Assembly: GCA_964293475.1 (NCBI GenBank)
Contig: CAXYYJ010000030.1
Location: 1 to 64,000 of the forward strand
Source: UBA12170 sp964293475
GTDB taxonomy: Bacteria > Bacteroidota > Bacteroidia > Bacteroidales > UBA12170
Direction of reading: 5' to 3'
Length of the DNA stretch: 64,000 nt
A program made the translations under genes and the position numbers. The notes under the pieces were generated by a model that saw only the letters and a list, made by a program, of their open reading frames with translations, was not told the origin of the DNA and searched no databases. Numbering within the stretch: position 1 is the stretch's first letter; every line of letters starts with the position of its first letter. This document shows positions 15,841-23,855 of this stretch, one piece after another.

Positions 15841-17904
15841 ATGAAAAAGAAAAACTATTTATTGAAGCTTGCATATCTGTTTGCGCTTCTTATTGTATTC
15901 ACTTCGTGTGAGAAAAAACTCGACTCTGTGGATGAAGATGAAATCAATCCCGAAGATGTCACCATTGAAACGCTCCAGGCCAGCGATGACTTTAACTGGG
16001 AGAATATCAGGGAATCTGAAATTACCATTTTTACCAAAGACAATGCCGGCAACCCCGTTTCAAATATTAAAGTCAGCGTTAAAACCGGATTTAATGAAGA
16101 AGGCGGAAGGGAAATCATCAATGGTGTTACCAATGCTCAGGGAGAGCTGGTGATAGATTATAATTTCGAGGCATCTCTCGAAAATGTTGTACTATCAACC
16201 GATTTTCTTGGGTTTGTTCCTGAAGTATCAGTTCCAATAGTTGATGGAAAAATTAATTTCACTTTTGGCGGCCAACCTGCAGCATTCTCGGCTCAGGAAT
16301 TTGGCGAAGCACCTTTCATTAAAATGGTGGAAAATACACTTAAAAGTACCCTAAACCCCAATATTACAATTAATTACATTGGGACATACAACACTAATGG
16401 AGTTCCTAATTATATGGAACCTGAAAGAGATTATCTGAGTCCGGAATTTTTGCAGGATATTAATGCGGCATTGCCCGAACGTTTTCCTGTTCCAACTTAC
16501 CACCCTGAGTATTTAATGGGCGTAAATGAGCATAACCTTTATGTTTTAGACGATGCTGACATTTGGGTAACTTTTGTAGCAGAAGGTGCAGGATATAGAA
16601 ATGTTTTGGCTTATTACACTTACGATCGCGATTTTCCACCTGCAACACCTGCCGATATTACAAACTGTACAGTTATTTTCCCAAATGTTTCCTTTGCCGG
16701 ATCTGGCGGAGGCCTCTTTTCTGGCGATAAAGTATATCTTGGTACTTTCCCTGGCAATACAGTTATAGGTTGGATGCTCATGCGCGATGGATGGAATTCC
16801 AACACGCAGCAAGCTACCGTTGGACAAGGTTTACTTTATTCCGATCTTGAACTGAATCCCGAAGCCCAATTGCAAAATAAACAACATTGCGTCCTGCTTT
16901 ACGATGAAGAAAGAGAATTGTTTGTAATTGGCTTTGAAGACCTTATCAGACCCGGTGGTGACAACGACTTTAACGACGCCATATTCTATGCAACAGCCAA
17001 TCCGATTGAAAATATCGAAAACGAAAATGTTCAGCCCGCTTATCCCGATCCTATTGATACCGATGGCGATGGAATCTATGACAATTTCGACGATTATCCC
17101 GAAGATACTGAATTGGCTTTCAATAACTACTATGCCAGCAGCGGATTATTTGGAACCTTAGCCTTCGAAGATTTGTGGCCATCCAAAGGTGACTACGATT
17201 TTAACGACCTTGTTATCGACTATAACTACAACCGCATCTCCAATGCCCAAAACGAAGTGGTTACATTGAGAGGTAAATTTGTGGTACGAGCCATTGGAGC
17301 CAGCTTTAAAAACGGATTTGGTTTCACCATCGAAGGTCTGTCCCCATCCGCCATTGCCAGCATCGAAGGAACTCAGCTTCTTGAAGATTACATTATTACC
17401 TCGGCCAATGGAACTGAAGCCAATCAAACCGATGCCACCATCATCGTTTTCGACAATGCCTGGAATCATGGCCACGGCAATACACGCCCCGATCAGCCGT
17501 TTATTGTTCCCGATACCATCACTGTTGATATTCATATGGTTAACCCAATTCCTGTGGCTGAATTTGGCAATGCACCATTCAATCCGTTCATTATAGTGAA
17601 CATGGAAAGAGGCAAAGAAGTACACCTGCCCGATTATGAACCCACCGATTTGGTTGATGCCAGTTATTTTGGAAAATCTTTCGATGATAGCCAGCCAGCC
17701 ATTGGAAAGTATTATAAAACAGTTGAAAACCTTCCCTGGGCTCTTAATTTCCCAAGTAAGTTTGAATATCCCATTGAAACAGTGAGCATCGATTTAGGCC
17801 ACCTGAAGTTTGTGCCCTGGGTGCTCAGCAGCGGAACAGAATACAGAGACTGGTATAAAGACCTGGAAGGGTATAGAAATGATGCCAATATATATCATGA
17901 ATAG
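15841..17904 (+). CDS. LruC-domain lipoprotein, copy 3
   Basis: 687 residues with the same architecture as the two preceding copies. The N-terminal 60 residues match copy 2 (MKKKNYLLKLAYLF, lipobox VFTSC). Residues ~70-380 are the most diverged of the set (for example NPVSNIKVSVKTGFNEEGGR, RPGGDNDFNDAIFYA with Gly-Gly replacing Ala-Cys). The last ~200 residues return to near identity with copies 1 and 2 even at third codon positions. A free Cys present in RPACDND of copies 1 and 2 is missing here. Reading upstream from the ATG gives an in-frame TTG extension that crosses the promoter, so the ATG is preferred. The role is unknown; a Ca2+-binding surface lipoprotein is the most that can be said. 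Confidence 0.9.
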   Translation: MKKKNYLLKLAYLFALLIVFTSCEKKLDSVDEDEINPEDVTIETLQASDDFNWENIRESEITIFTKDNAGNPVSNIKVSVKTGFNEEGGREIINGVTNAQGELVIDYNFEASLENVVLSTDFLGFVPEVSVPIVDGKINFTFGGQPAAFSAQEFGEAPFIKMVENTLKSTLNPNITINYIGTYNTNGVPNYMEPERDYLSPEFLQDINAALPERFPVPTYHPEYLMGVNEHNLYVLDDADIWVTFVAEGAGYRNVLAYYTYDRDFPPATPADITNCTVIFPNVSFAGSGGGLFSGDKVYLGTFPGNTVIGWMLMRDGWNSNTQQATVGQGLLYSDLELNPEAQLQNKQHCVLLYDEERELFVIGFEDLIRPGGDNDFNDAIFYATANPIENIENENVQPAYPDPIDTDGDGIYDNFDDYPEDTELAFNNYYASSGLFGTLAFEDLWPSKGDYDFNDLVIDYNYNRISNAQNEVVTLRGKFVVRAIGASFKNGFGFTIEGLSPSAIASIEGTQLLEDYIITSANGTEANQTDATIIVFDNAWNHGHGNTRPDQPFIVPDTITVDIHMVNPIPVAEFGNAPFNPFIIVNMERGKEVHLPDYEPTDLVDASYFGKSFDDSQPAIGKYYKTVENLPWALNFPSKFEYPIETVSIDLGHLKFVPWVLSSGTEYRDWYKDLEGYRNDANIYHE

Positions 17905-17932
17905 AATTTGATTAGGTCATTTGATTTTCATT

Positions 17933-17961
17933 AAAGCTGCCCGTTTTTGGGCAGCTTTTTT
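17933..17961 (+). terminator. Terminator after LruC gene 3
   Basis: AAAGCTGCCC-gttttt-GGGCAGCTTTTTT: a stronger hairpin than those after copies 1 and 2. Confidence 0.9.
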
Positions 17962-18021
17962 ACATTGTAGTACCAGCAAAATGACTATATTCGCTCCATC
18001 TTATCACCAAATATTAGACTT

Positions 18022-20088
18022 ATGATTGTTAAGGAATTATTGAATCCAAAGAGCATTGCAGTAGTTGGCGGATCCAACGATATTCAAAAACCAGGTGGAA
18101 AAATTTTAAAGAATATAGTGGACGGAGGGTTTTTAGGCAAACTATTTGTCGTCAATCCCAAAGAAGATATAGTTCAGGGAATAAAATCCTATCGCGATTT
18201 GACCGACTTGCCTCCGGTGGAATTAGCGGTGCTTGCTATTTCTTCCAAATTTGCCTTGAATACTGTTCAAATTCTTACTGAAAACAAAAAAACAAAGGCC
18301 TTTATTATTATCAGCGCCGGATTTAGTGAGGAAAGCGAACAGGGGGCTGAACTTGAAAAAAGTATTGTAAATCAGATAAATAAATATAAAGGCACTCTTA
18401 TAGGCCCCAATTGCACTGGAATTTTAACCCCAAACCATCACAGCATTTTTACTGAACCCATTCCAAAACTCAACCCCAAAGGCTGTGATTTTATATCTGG
18501 CTCGGGGGCTACCGCCTGTTTTATAATGGAAGCCGCTATGGATAAGGGACTCAGCTTTTCTTCAGTTTTTGCAGTTGGTAACTCAGCACAAACAGGAGTG
18601 GAGGAAGTTCTGGAATATATGGATTTGAGCTTCAATTTAGAAACAAGCAGCAGAGTCAAACTTCTATACATTGAAAATATTGCGAAGCCCGAAAAACTGC
18701 TTCACCACGCAACTTCTTTAATAAAAAAAGGCTGTAAAATAGCCGCTATTAAAGCTGGTTCGAGCGAAGAAGGTAGCAGAGCCGCCTCTTCACATACAGG
18801 TGCCCTTGCATCGCCCGATGTGGCCGTGGATGCTCTATTCAAAAAAGCTGGAATTGTAAGATGCTATGGCCGCGAAGATTTAATCACGGTAGCTTCAGTT
18901 TTTATGTACCCTGAGCTTAAAGGAAAAAGAATAGCTATTATTACCCATGCCGGAGGCCCTGCTGTAATGCTCACCGACGCTCTTTCGAAAGGGGGATTTG
19001 AAATTCCTGCCATTCACGGCGATATGGCCGATGAGCTGAAATCGAAATTATTTCCCGGCTCATCGGTAGCCAACCCAATAGATTTCTTAGCCACAGGTAC
19101 TGCTGAACAACTCGGAACAATAATCGATTACGTGGATCAGAAATTCGATTTTATCGATGGAATGGTCGTCATATTTGGTACACCTGGTTTAAGCCCAATT
19201 TTTGATGTTTATGAGGTTTTACATGAAAAGATGAAATCATCAGTAAAACCTATTTTCCCAATTTTGCCTTCAGTTTTTACTGCTTCCAAGGAAATTGAAA
19301 TGTTTACATCGCACAATCATATTTTCTTTCCCGATGAAGTAGTATTCGGAAATGCATTGTCAAAGGTTTATAAATCGCTGGGTCACATTGTTCAAATTCC
19401 TGCTAAACAGCCTGTTAATATTGATAAAGCTTATATCAGAGCAATCATAGACAGCAATGAGAATGGGTATTTATTGCCACGTGCTGTTCGTTCGCTGCTC
19501 GATGGTGCCGGAATCCCACGGGCTAAAGAAGAAACGGTCTATACCCGCGAAGCAGCTCTGGAACAAGCCAATGCCATTGGATATCCTCTTGTTTTAAAAG
19601 TTGTAGGACCAGTTCATAAATCAGATGTTGGGGGAGTCGTACTCAATGTAGATTCTGATAAAAAACTACTGGGCGAATTCGACAGAATGATGAAAATTCC
19701 AAGTACAATTGGAGTTCTGATTCAGCCCATGCTCAGCGGAACAGAGCTTTTTATTGGGGCTAAATACGAAGATAAATTCGGGCATATGATTTTGTGTGGA
19801 CTTGGTGGTATTTTTATCGAAGTGCTTAAGGATGTGCAATATGGATTGGTTCCTATTTGCAAAACCGATGCTCTGGAAATGATAAAAGGACTAAAAAGCT
19901 ACAAAATTATTCAGGGGGTAAGAGGACAAAAAGGCATTGATGAGAACGTTTTTGCCGATATCATAGTACGATTGTCTGCTTTGCTCCAGGAAGCCCCTGA
20001 AATAAAAGAAATTGACCTGAATCCACTATTGGCAAAAGAGAAAAAAATTGTGGCTGTTGATGCGCGGATAAGAATTGAAAAGTTGTAG
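18022..20088 (+). CDS. Acetate/acyl-CoA ligase (ADP-forming), fused alpha-beta
   Basis: Converts acyl-CoA plus ADP and phosphate to the free acid, CoA and ATP; in fermenters it conserves energy from acetyl-CoA and amino-acid-derived acyl-CoAs. The 688 residues join both subunits of the archaeal-type enzyme. Residues 1-~455 are alpha-like: a CoA-binding Rossmann domain with IAVVGGSND, then ligase-CoA domains with the phosphorylated His in SSHTGAL (H258). The C-terminal ~220 residues are a beta-like ATP-grasp domain (YPLVLKVVGPVHKSDVGGVVLN, IQPMLSGTELFIGAKYE, IKEIDLNPLL). The gene is monocistronic. Together with tryptophanase and glutamate dehydrogenase it suggests amino-acid fermentation. The acyl preference cannot be read from the sequence. 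Confidence 0.93.
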   Translation: MIVKELLNPKSIAVVGGSNDIQKPGGKILKNIVDGGFLGKLFVVNPKEDIVQGIKSYRDLTDLPPVELAVLAISSKFALNTVQILTENKKTKAFIIISAGFSEESEQGAELEKSIVNQINKYKGTLIGPNCTGILTPNHHSIFTEPIPKLNPKGCDFISGSGATACFIMEAAMDKGLSFSSVFAVGNSAQTGVEEVLEYMDLSFNLETSSRVKLLYIENIAKPEKLLHHATSLIKKGCKIAAIKAGSSEEGSRAASSHTGALASPDVAVDALFKKAGIVRCYGREDLITVASVFMYPELKGKRIAIITHAGGPAVMLTDALSKGGFEIPAIHGDMADELKSKLFPGSSVANPIDFLATGTAEQLGTIIDYVDQKFDFIDGMVVIFGTPGLSPIFDVYEVLHEKMKSSVKPIFPILPSVFTASKEIEMFTSHNHIFFPDEVVFGNALSKVYKSLGHIVQIPAKQPVNIDKAYIRAIIDSNENGYLLPRAVRSLLDGAGIPRAKEETVYTREAALEQANAIGYPLVLKVVGPVHKSDVGGVVLNVDSDKKLLGEFDRMMKIPSTIGVLIQPMLSGTELFIGAKYEDKFGHMILCGLGGIFIEVLKDVQYGLVPICKTDALEMIKGLKSYKIIQGVRGQKGIDENVFADIIVRLSALLQEAPEIKEIDLNPLLAKEKKIVAVDARIRIEKL

Positions 20089-20109
20089 AAGCTTACCGGA
20101 TAAAATAAA

Positions 20110-20213
20110 AAATGGGTAAGCTACTTGCATCGCACCGCTACAACCACATACCCTTGCTACGTTCCCGTCCTGGGGGGGTTCTGTAGGAGCTGGTCGTACA
20201 AGACTTACCCGGT
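20110..20213 (-). ncRNA. ffs: Signal recognition particle RNA (4.5S-type)
   Basis: Minus-strand RNA of about 100 nt. The diagnostic helix-8 motif is present: CAGG, then ACG-GGAA-CGT (stem with the GGAA tetraloop), then AGCA, which together form the symmetric loop bound by Ffh. The ends pair (GGGTAAG with CTTACCC) to close the long hairpin, and an AT-rich T-run follows as terminator (plus 20102-20112). A perfect promoter precedes it. It lies alone between the acyl-CoA ligase and the RseC-like gene, antisense to neither. No protein should be called here. Confidence 0.93.
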
Positions 20214-20214
20214 G

Positions 20215-20244
20215 CAAAAATACGAATGTTTTAACGTGTGTCAA
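20215..20244 (-). promoter_or_regulatory. Promoter of the SRP RNA gene
   Basis: On the minus strand, TTG (plus 20242-20244), a 19-base spacer, and TATTTTTG (plus 20215-20222): a full Bacteroidota promoter with the RNA starting a few bases downstream. Confidence 0.85.
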
Positions 20245-20362
20245 GTTTTTTAATCATTTTTGATAATCCATCTACTTTCAATCAGTTATAATGAAAAGCA
20301 CCTTTTCTAAAGTACAAATCAAAGGGTTTTGCTACCTTTGCCAACCGAATTTATACTAACTT

Positions 20363-20788
20363 ATGACAAATCAAACAGCAACTCAAATACAGCATCAGGG
20401 AATTATAAAACAAATGAACGATACCACCATTTTTGTCAGTATTGTTTCTACTTCAAGCTGCGTCTCCTGCCAGGTTAAAGGCGCCTGCTCTGCATCGGAC
20501 ATGGAAGAAAAAATTGTTCCCGTAAAAAGAATCAGGAACAGAGAATATAAAATAGGAGAGGTGGTTACAGTTTCCATAAACCAAAGCGTTGGCGTTTGGG
20601 CCGTATTGCTGGGCTATATATTCCCCCTCATTGTGGTTGTGGCTTCTCTGGTGGTGCTCACAAGCATTATGGAGGATCAGGGAAATGCCGGACTTATTTC
20701 GCTCGGATTGCTGGTTCCTTACTATACCATCCTTTACCTGAGCCGAAAAATTGTGGATAATAATTTTGAGTTTAAACTTGGTTCATAA
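20363..20788 (+). CDS. RseC/SoxR-reducing-system family membrane protein
   Basis: 141 residues. The N-terminal ~70 contain a Cys cluster SSCVSCQVKGAC (four Cys), preceded by a beta-rich stretch. Two TM helices follow at about residues 78-99 and 108-127, and a short cytosolic tail ends the protein. This is the RseC architecture, a small redox-associated membrane protein usually encoded next to the rnf (Na+/H+-translocating ferredoxin:NAD oxidoreductase) genes. No rnf gene is visible here. Its stop overlaps the start of the acyl-CoA reductase gene by one base (TAATG), indicating translational coupling, so a role in supplying or sensing electrons for that enzyme is possible but inferred. Confidence 0.85.
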   Translation: MTNQTATQIQHQGIIKQMNDTTIFVSIVSTSSCVSCQVKGACSASDMEEKIVPVKRIRNREYKIGEVVTVSINQSVGVWAVLLGYIFPLIVVVASLVVLTSIMEDQGNAGLISLGLLVPYYTILYLSRKIVDNNFEFKLGS

Positions 20789-21876
20789 TGATGACTTTAG
20801 CACAAAGAATTTCGGCGTTCGACAAATTAGGAGCATTTTTGCGCGAATCTATCAGCAATGATTTTAAATTTACTCCCCATAGAATTGAAATTCACGGAGA
20901 TGCAGATTATTGCAAAAAAATGGATGAGCTTCAGCTGCAACTCATTGATTTATATGAATATTCGAATCACTATAACATTTGGTTTACCCCCAAAAATGTT
21001 AAGCTATCACTTTCATCCTGGGCAGAATCTCTAACTTTTGAAAGCCTTTTACAGTGGACGAAAAATTATGATTTCAGCATCCAAAAAGAGAGTAAAAATA
21101 TTGGAGTGGTTATGGCTGGCAATCTTCCGCTGGTTGGGTTTCACGATTATTTGAGTGTTCTCATTTCGGGGAACAAAATCGCGGCAAAACTTTCGGGCAA
21201 CGATGCAAAGCTATTGCCTTTGCTTCATCAGATACTCTGCCAAATTGAACCGGGGTTTGAAGAAATGGCTAGTTTTACAAAGGATCAAATTACTGATTTT
21301 GACGCAATTATTGCAACTGGTTCAAACAATTCTGCCCGTTATTTCGAGCACTATTTCAGCAAATATCCCCATATCATTCGAAAAAACAGAAATGGTGTTG
21401 CCATTATTCATGGCGATGAAACTAACGATGAGCTTAAACTTCTGGGAAAGGATATAACGAGTTATTATGGTTTGGGCTGTAGAAACGTTTCAAAGCTTTA
21501 TGTGCCTGAAAACTATCAGTTTGACCAGTTTTTTAGGGCAATTGAGAATTTTAAAGAAATAGGAAATCATTCACGGTATTTCAATAACTACGAATACAAT
21601 AAAGCTATCTATTTGGTAAACAGCGTGAAACATCTCGATAATGGTTTTATGCTATTGAAACAAGATTATGATATTGCTTCGCCCATTGGGGTGGTTTATT
21701 ATGAAGAATATGCTAATTATAACCATCTTAAACTCCAGTTGGACATGCGACATGATGAGATTCAATGCATTGTGAGTATGAAAGAGAATGAACTTAAATT
21801 TGGCTCATCACAAAATCCGGGGTTAATGGATTATGCCGATGGGGTAGATACCATGAGTTTTTTGATAAATCTTTAA
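20788..21876 (+). CDS. Acyl-CoA reductase (LuxC-like)
   Basis: 362 residues of the LuxC/aldehyde-dehydrogenase-like acyl-CoA reductase family, expected to reduce acyl-CoA to aldehyde with NAD(P)H. Supporting motifs are NIGVVMAGNLPLVGFHD (nucleotide-binding region), GNKIAAKLSGND and IATGSNNSARYF, plus a candidate catalytic Cys in YYGLGCRNVSKLYVP. It starts at an ATGATG overlapping the upstream RseC-like stop. Bacteroidota commonly carry this protein, but its physiological substrate is not established. The C-terminus QNPGLMDYADGVDTMSFL is a family signature. No LuxD/LuxE partners are nearby. Confidence 0.85.
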   Translation: MMTLAQRISAFDKLGAFLRESISNDFKFTPHRIEIHGDADYCKKMDELQLQLIDLYEYSNHYNIWFTPKNVKLSLSSWAESLTFESLLQWTKNYDFSIQKESKNIGVVMAGNLPLVGFHDYLSVLISGNKIAAKLSGNDAKLLPLLHQILCQIEPGFEEMASFTKDQITDFDAIIATGSNNSARYFEHYFSKYPHIIRKNRNGVAIIHGDETNDELKLLGKDITSYYGLGCRNVSKLYVPENYQFDQFFRAIENFKEIGNHSRYFNNYEYNKAIYLVNSVKHLDNGFMLLKQDYDIASPIGVVYYEEYANYNHLKLQLDMRHDEIQCIVSMKENELKFGSSQNPGLMDYADGVDTMSFLINL

Positions 21877-22056
21877 ATCGATTTAGCTTTCTTTACTCAG
21901 TATTTACAAGAATAACAAAACAGAGTAGTATAAATAATCATTAGAATTTATAATTTTTGTGCGTCATCAAAACGAGAAAAAAAATGAAAATTTTATTTTT
22001 GTTTTTTACCGAAATAGTTTAATTTTGCACACCCAAAAATAACAGGAGAACAACAA

Positions 22057-22323
22057 ATGAAAAAAGACATTCATCCAAAAGATTACAAATTTGTGGTGTT
22101 TAAAGACATGTCAAATGGTTACGCATTTTTAACCAGGTCAACTACCAAAAGCAGAGAAACTATTCAATGGGAAGACGGTAAAGAATACCCTTTAATCAAA
22201 ATAGAGATTTCAAACCAATCACATCCATTTTACACTGGTAAGATGAAACTTGTGGATTCAGCCGGTAGAATAGATAAATTTAAAAATAAATATAAAAGCC
22301 ACTTAGAGAATCGCGCTAAATAG
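22057..22323 (+). CDS. rpmE2: 50S ribosomal protein L31 type B
   Basis: 88 residues starting MKKDIHPKDY and containing FLTRSTTKSRETIQWEDGKEYPL and HPFYTGK. It is the zinc-free B type, with no CxxC pair. A TAATTTTG -7 element lies at 22020-22027, with TTG 18 bases upstream. An AGGAGA at 22044-22049, suitably placed before the ATG, is unusual for this genome, where starts mostly lack Shine-Dalgarno sequences. It is a single-gene unit with its own terminator. Confidence 0.97.
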   Translation: MKKDIHPKDYKFVVFKDMSNGYAFLTRSTTKSRETIQWEDGKEYPLIKIEISNQSHPFYTGKMKLVDSAGRIDKFKNKYKSHLENRAK

Positions 22324-22344
22324 TTTTATTTTAAGATATATTTT

Positions 22345-22376
22345 GAAAGCCCATTCAACTTTGAAATGGGCTTTCA
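22345..22376 (+). terminator. Terminator after rpmE2
   Basis: GAAAGCCCATT / AAATGGGCTTTC hairpin 21 bases after the stop. Confidence 0.75.
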
Positions 22377-22476
22377 ATGTTTAATGAAATTTTTGTGATA
22401 TACGTTTGATTTAATGTAAAATATTCATATTATTGTATACACAGAAAGCATAATATAATTCTTTAAAAATCAACTT

Positions 22477-23682
22477 ATGAATTACATACTATTCGATGAT
22501 TCATCGCGAAACAACTTGCTGCCTCTCACTTTTGTCAGGCCCATTGCCGACATCAGAATTGGTATTTTAACTATCAGAGAGAAATGGGAAAAGTATCTGG
22601 GACAGACAACTTCAACGATCACAGAAACTTATCTTGCTGAGAAATTTCCGCTTGTCAAAGCAGATGAAAATATTCTCATCAATGGATCCGTTTGTCCAAC
22701 TACCGAAATGGTTGAAGCCATTAAAAAACTCAAACGCAATGAAACACTGGCTACCGATGAATATATTGTAGCCATGAACCTGGGTAGCGATGCTTTTTCG
22801 GAAGAAATGGTTGCTGAAACAGATGGAGATGCGAAACCTGAAGTAGGAAAAAACATTTCCTTCAATGGGAAACATATAAAAATAAATTATCCTTACGAGA
22901 TTTTTTCGAAAAACGATCAGGCCATAAAAGATGATTTTGAGTTGATAACAAAAGGAAGAAAATCTGCTAAGTTAAGCCAGACAAATAATGTAGTTGGAGC
23001 AGAGAATATTTTTGTGGAAGAAGGTGCCACAGTAGAATTTGCCACCCTTAATGCAAAAAATGGCCCTATTTACATTGGTCGCGATGCCGAAATCATGGAA
23101 AATACAGCCATCAGAGGTCCTTTTGCCATGGGAGAACATTCGGTGGTTAAAATGTCAGCAAAAATTTATGGGGCTACAACCTTAGGCCCTTATGTAAAAG
23201 TTGGTGGCGAAATTAGTAATTCAGTGATTTTTGGTTACAGCAATAAAGCTCACGATGGATTTTTAGGAAACAGCGTTGTTGCAGAATGGTGTAATTTAGG
23301 TAGCGATACAAACACATCCAACTTAAAAAATACCTACGAACCTGTTAGAATCTGGAACTATCCTCAACAGAGCTTCCTGAGTACAGGGCTCACATTCTGT
23401 GGGTTAATCATGGGCGATCACACCAAATGTGGTATCAATACCATGTTTAATACCGGAACAGTTGTTGGCGTGAATTGTAATATTTTTGGATCTGGCTATC
23501 AGCGTAATTATGTTCCATCGTTCAGATGGGGCGGCACCGGAAAACAAACAATTTATAATATCGATAAAGCCATCGAAGTAGCAAAAATAGTTTATGACCG
23601 TCGCGATAAAGATTTTGATGCCGTAGAACAAGAAATTCTCAAGTCAGTTTTTGATTTAACTGTTGGAAATTCCTCGTATTAA
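22477..23682 (+). CDS. GlmU-like sugar nucleotidyltransferase/acetyltransferase family protein
   Basis: 401 residues typical of a Bacteroidota family annotated as putative UDP-GlcNAc diphosphorylase / glucosamine-1-phosphate N-acetyltransferase. The N-terminus (MNYILFDDSSRNNLLPLTFVRPIADIR) is a degenerate nucleotidyltransferase-like domain. It does not show the canonical LAAGxGTRM pyrophosphorylase loop. From about residue 180 a left-handed beta-helix with hexapeptide repeats (IYIGRDAEIMENTAIRGPFA, GEISNSVIFGYSNKAHDGFLGNSVV) runs to the C-terminus. The role in UDP-GlcNAc supply is inferred from family naming, and the true substrate is uncertain. It is monocistronic. Confidence 0.85.
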   Translation: MNYILFDDSSRNNLLPLTFVRPIADIRIGILTIREKWEKYLGQTTSTITETYLAEKFPLVKADENILINGSVCPTTEMVEAIKKLKRNETLATDEYIVAMNLGSDAFSEEMVAETDGDAKPEVGKNISFNGKHIKINYPYEIFSKNDQAIKDDFELITKGRKSAKLSQTNNVVGAENIFVEEGATVEFATLNAKNGPIYIGRDAEIMENTAIRGPFAMGEHSVVKMSAKIYGATTLGPYVKVGGEISNSVIFGYSNKAHDGFLGNSVVAEWCNLGSDTNTSNLKNTYEPVRIWNYPQQSFLSTGLTFCGLIMGDHTKCGINTMFNTGTVVGVNCNIFGSGYQRNYVPSFRWGGTGKQTIYNIDKAIEVAKIVYDRRDKDFDAVEQEILKSVFDLTVGNSSY

Positions 23683-23700
23683 AATCGATAACAAAATGTA

Positions 23701-23733
23701 TTTTAAGCCCTTTGCAAGAAGGGCTTATTTTTT
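23701..23733 (+). terminator. Terminator after the GlmU-like gene
   Basis: AAGCCCTT-tgca-AGAAGGGCTT followed by ATTTTTT. Confidence 0.8.
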
Positions 23734-23855
23734 GGTATGCTATTTGAACCATTTAAACTAAATACAAACTTATTATGTACAAGGTATTGGAATTCAATAT
23801 ACTGAAACACTTGTCAGAATAACGATAATTTTAAGCCTGTCAATTTGTCAACAAT

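Noticed and set aside
20026..20244. 72-codon minus-strand ORF
   Set aside because: It overlaps the SRP RNA, whose sequence and structure explain the interval.
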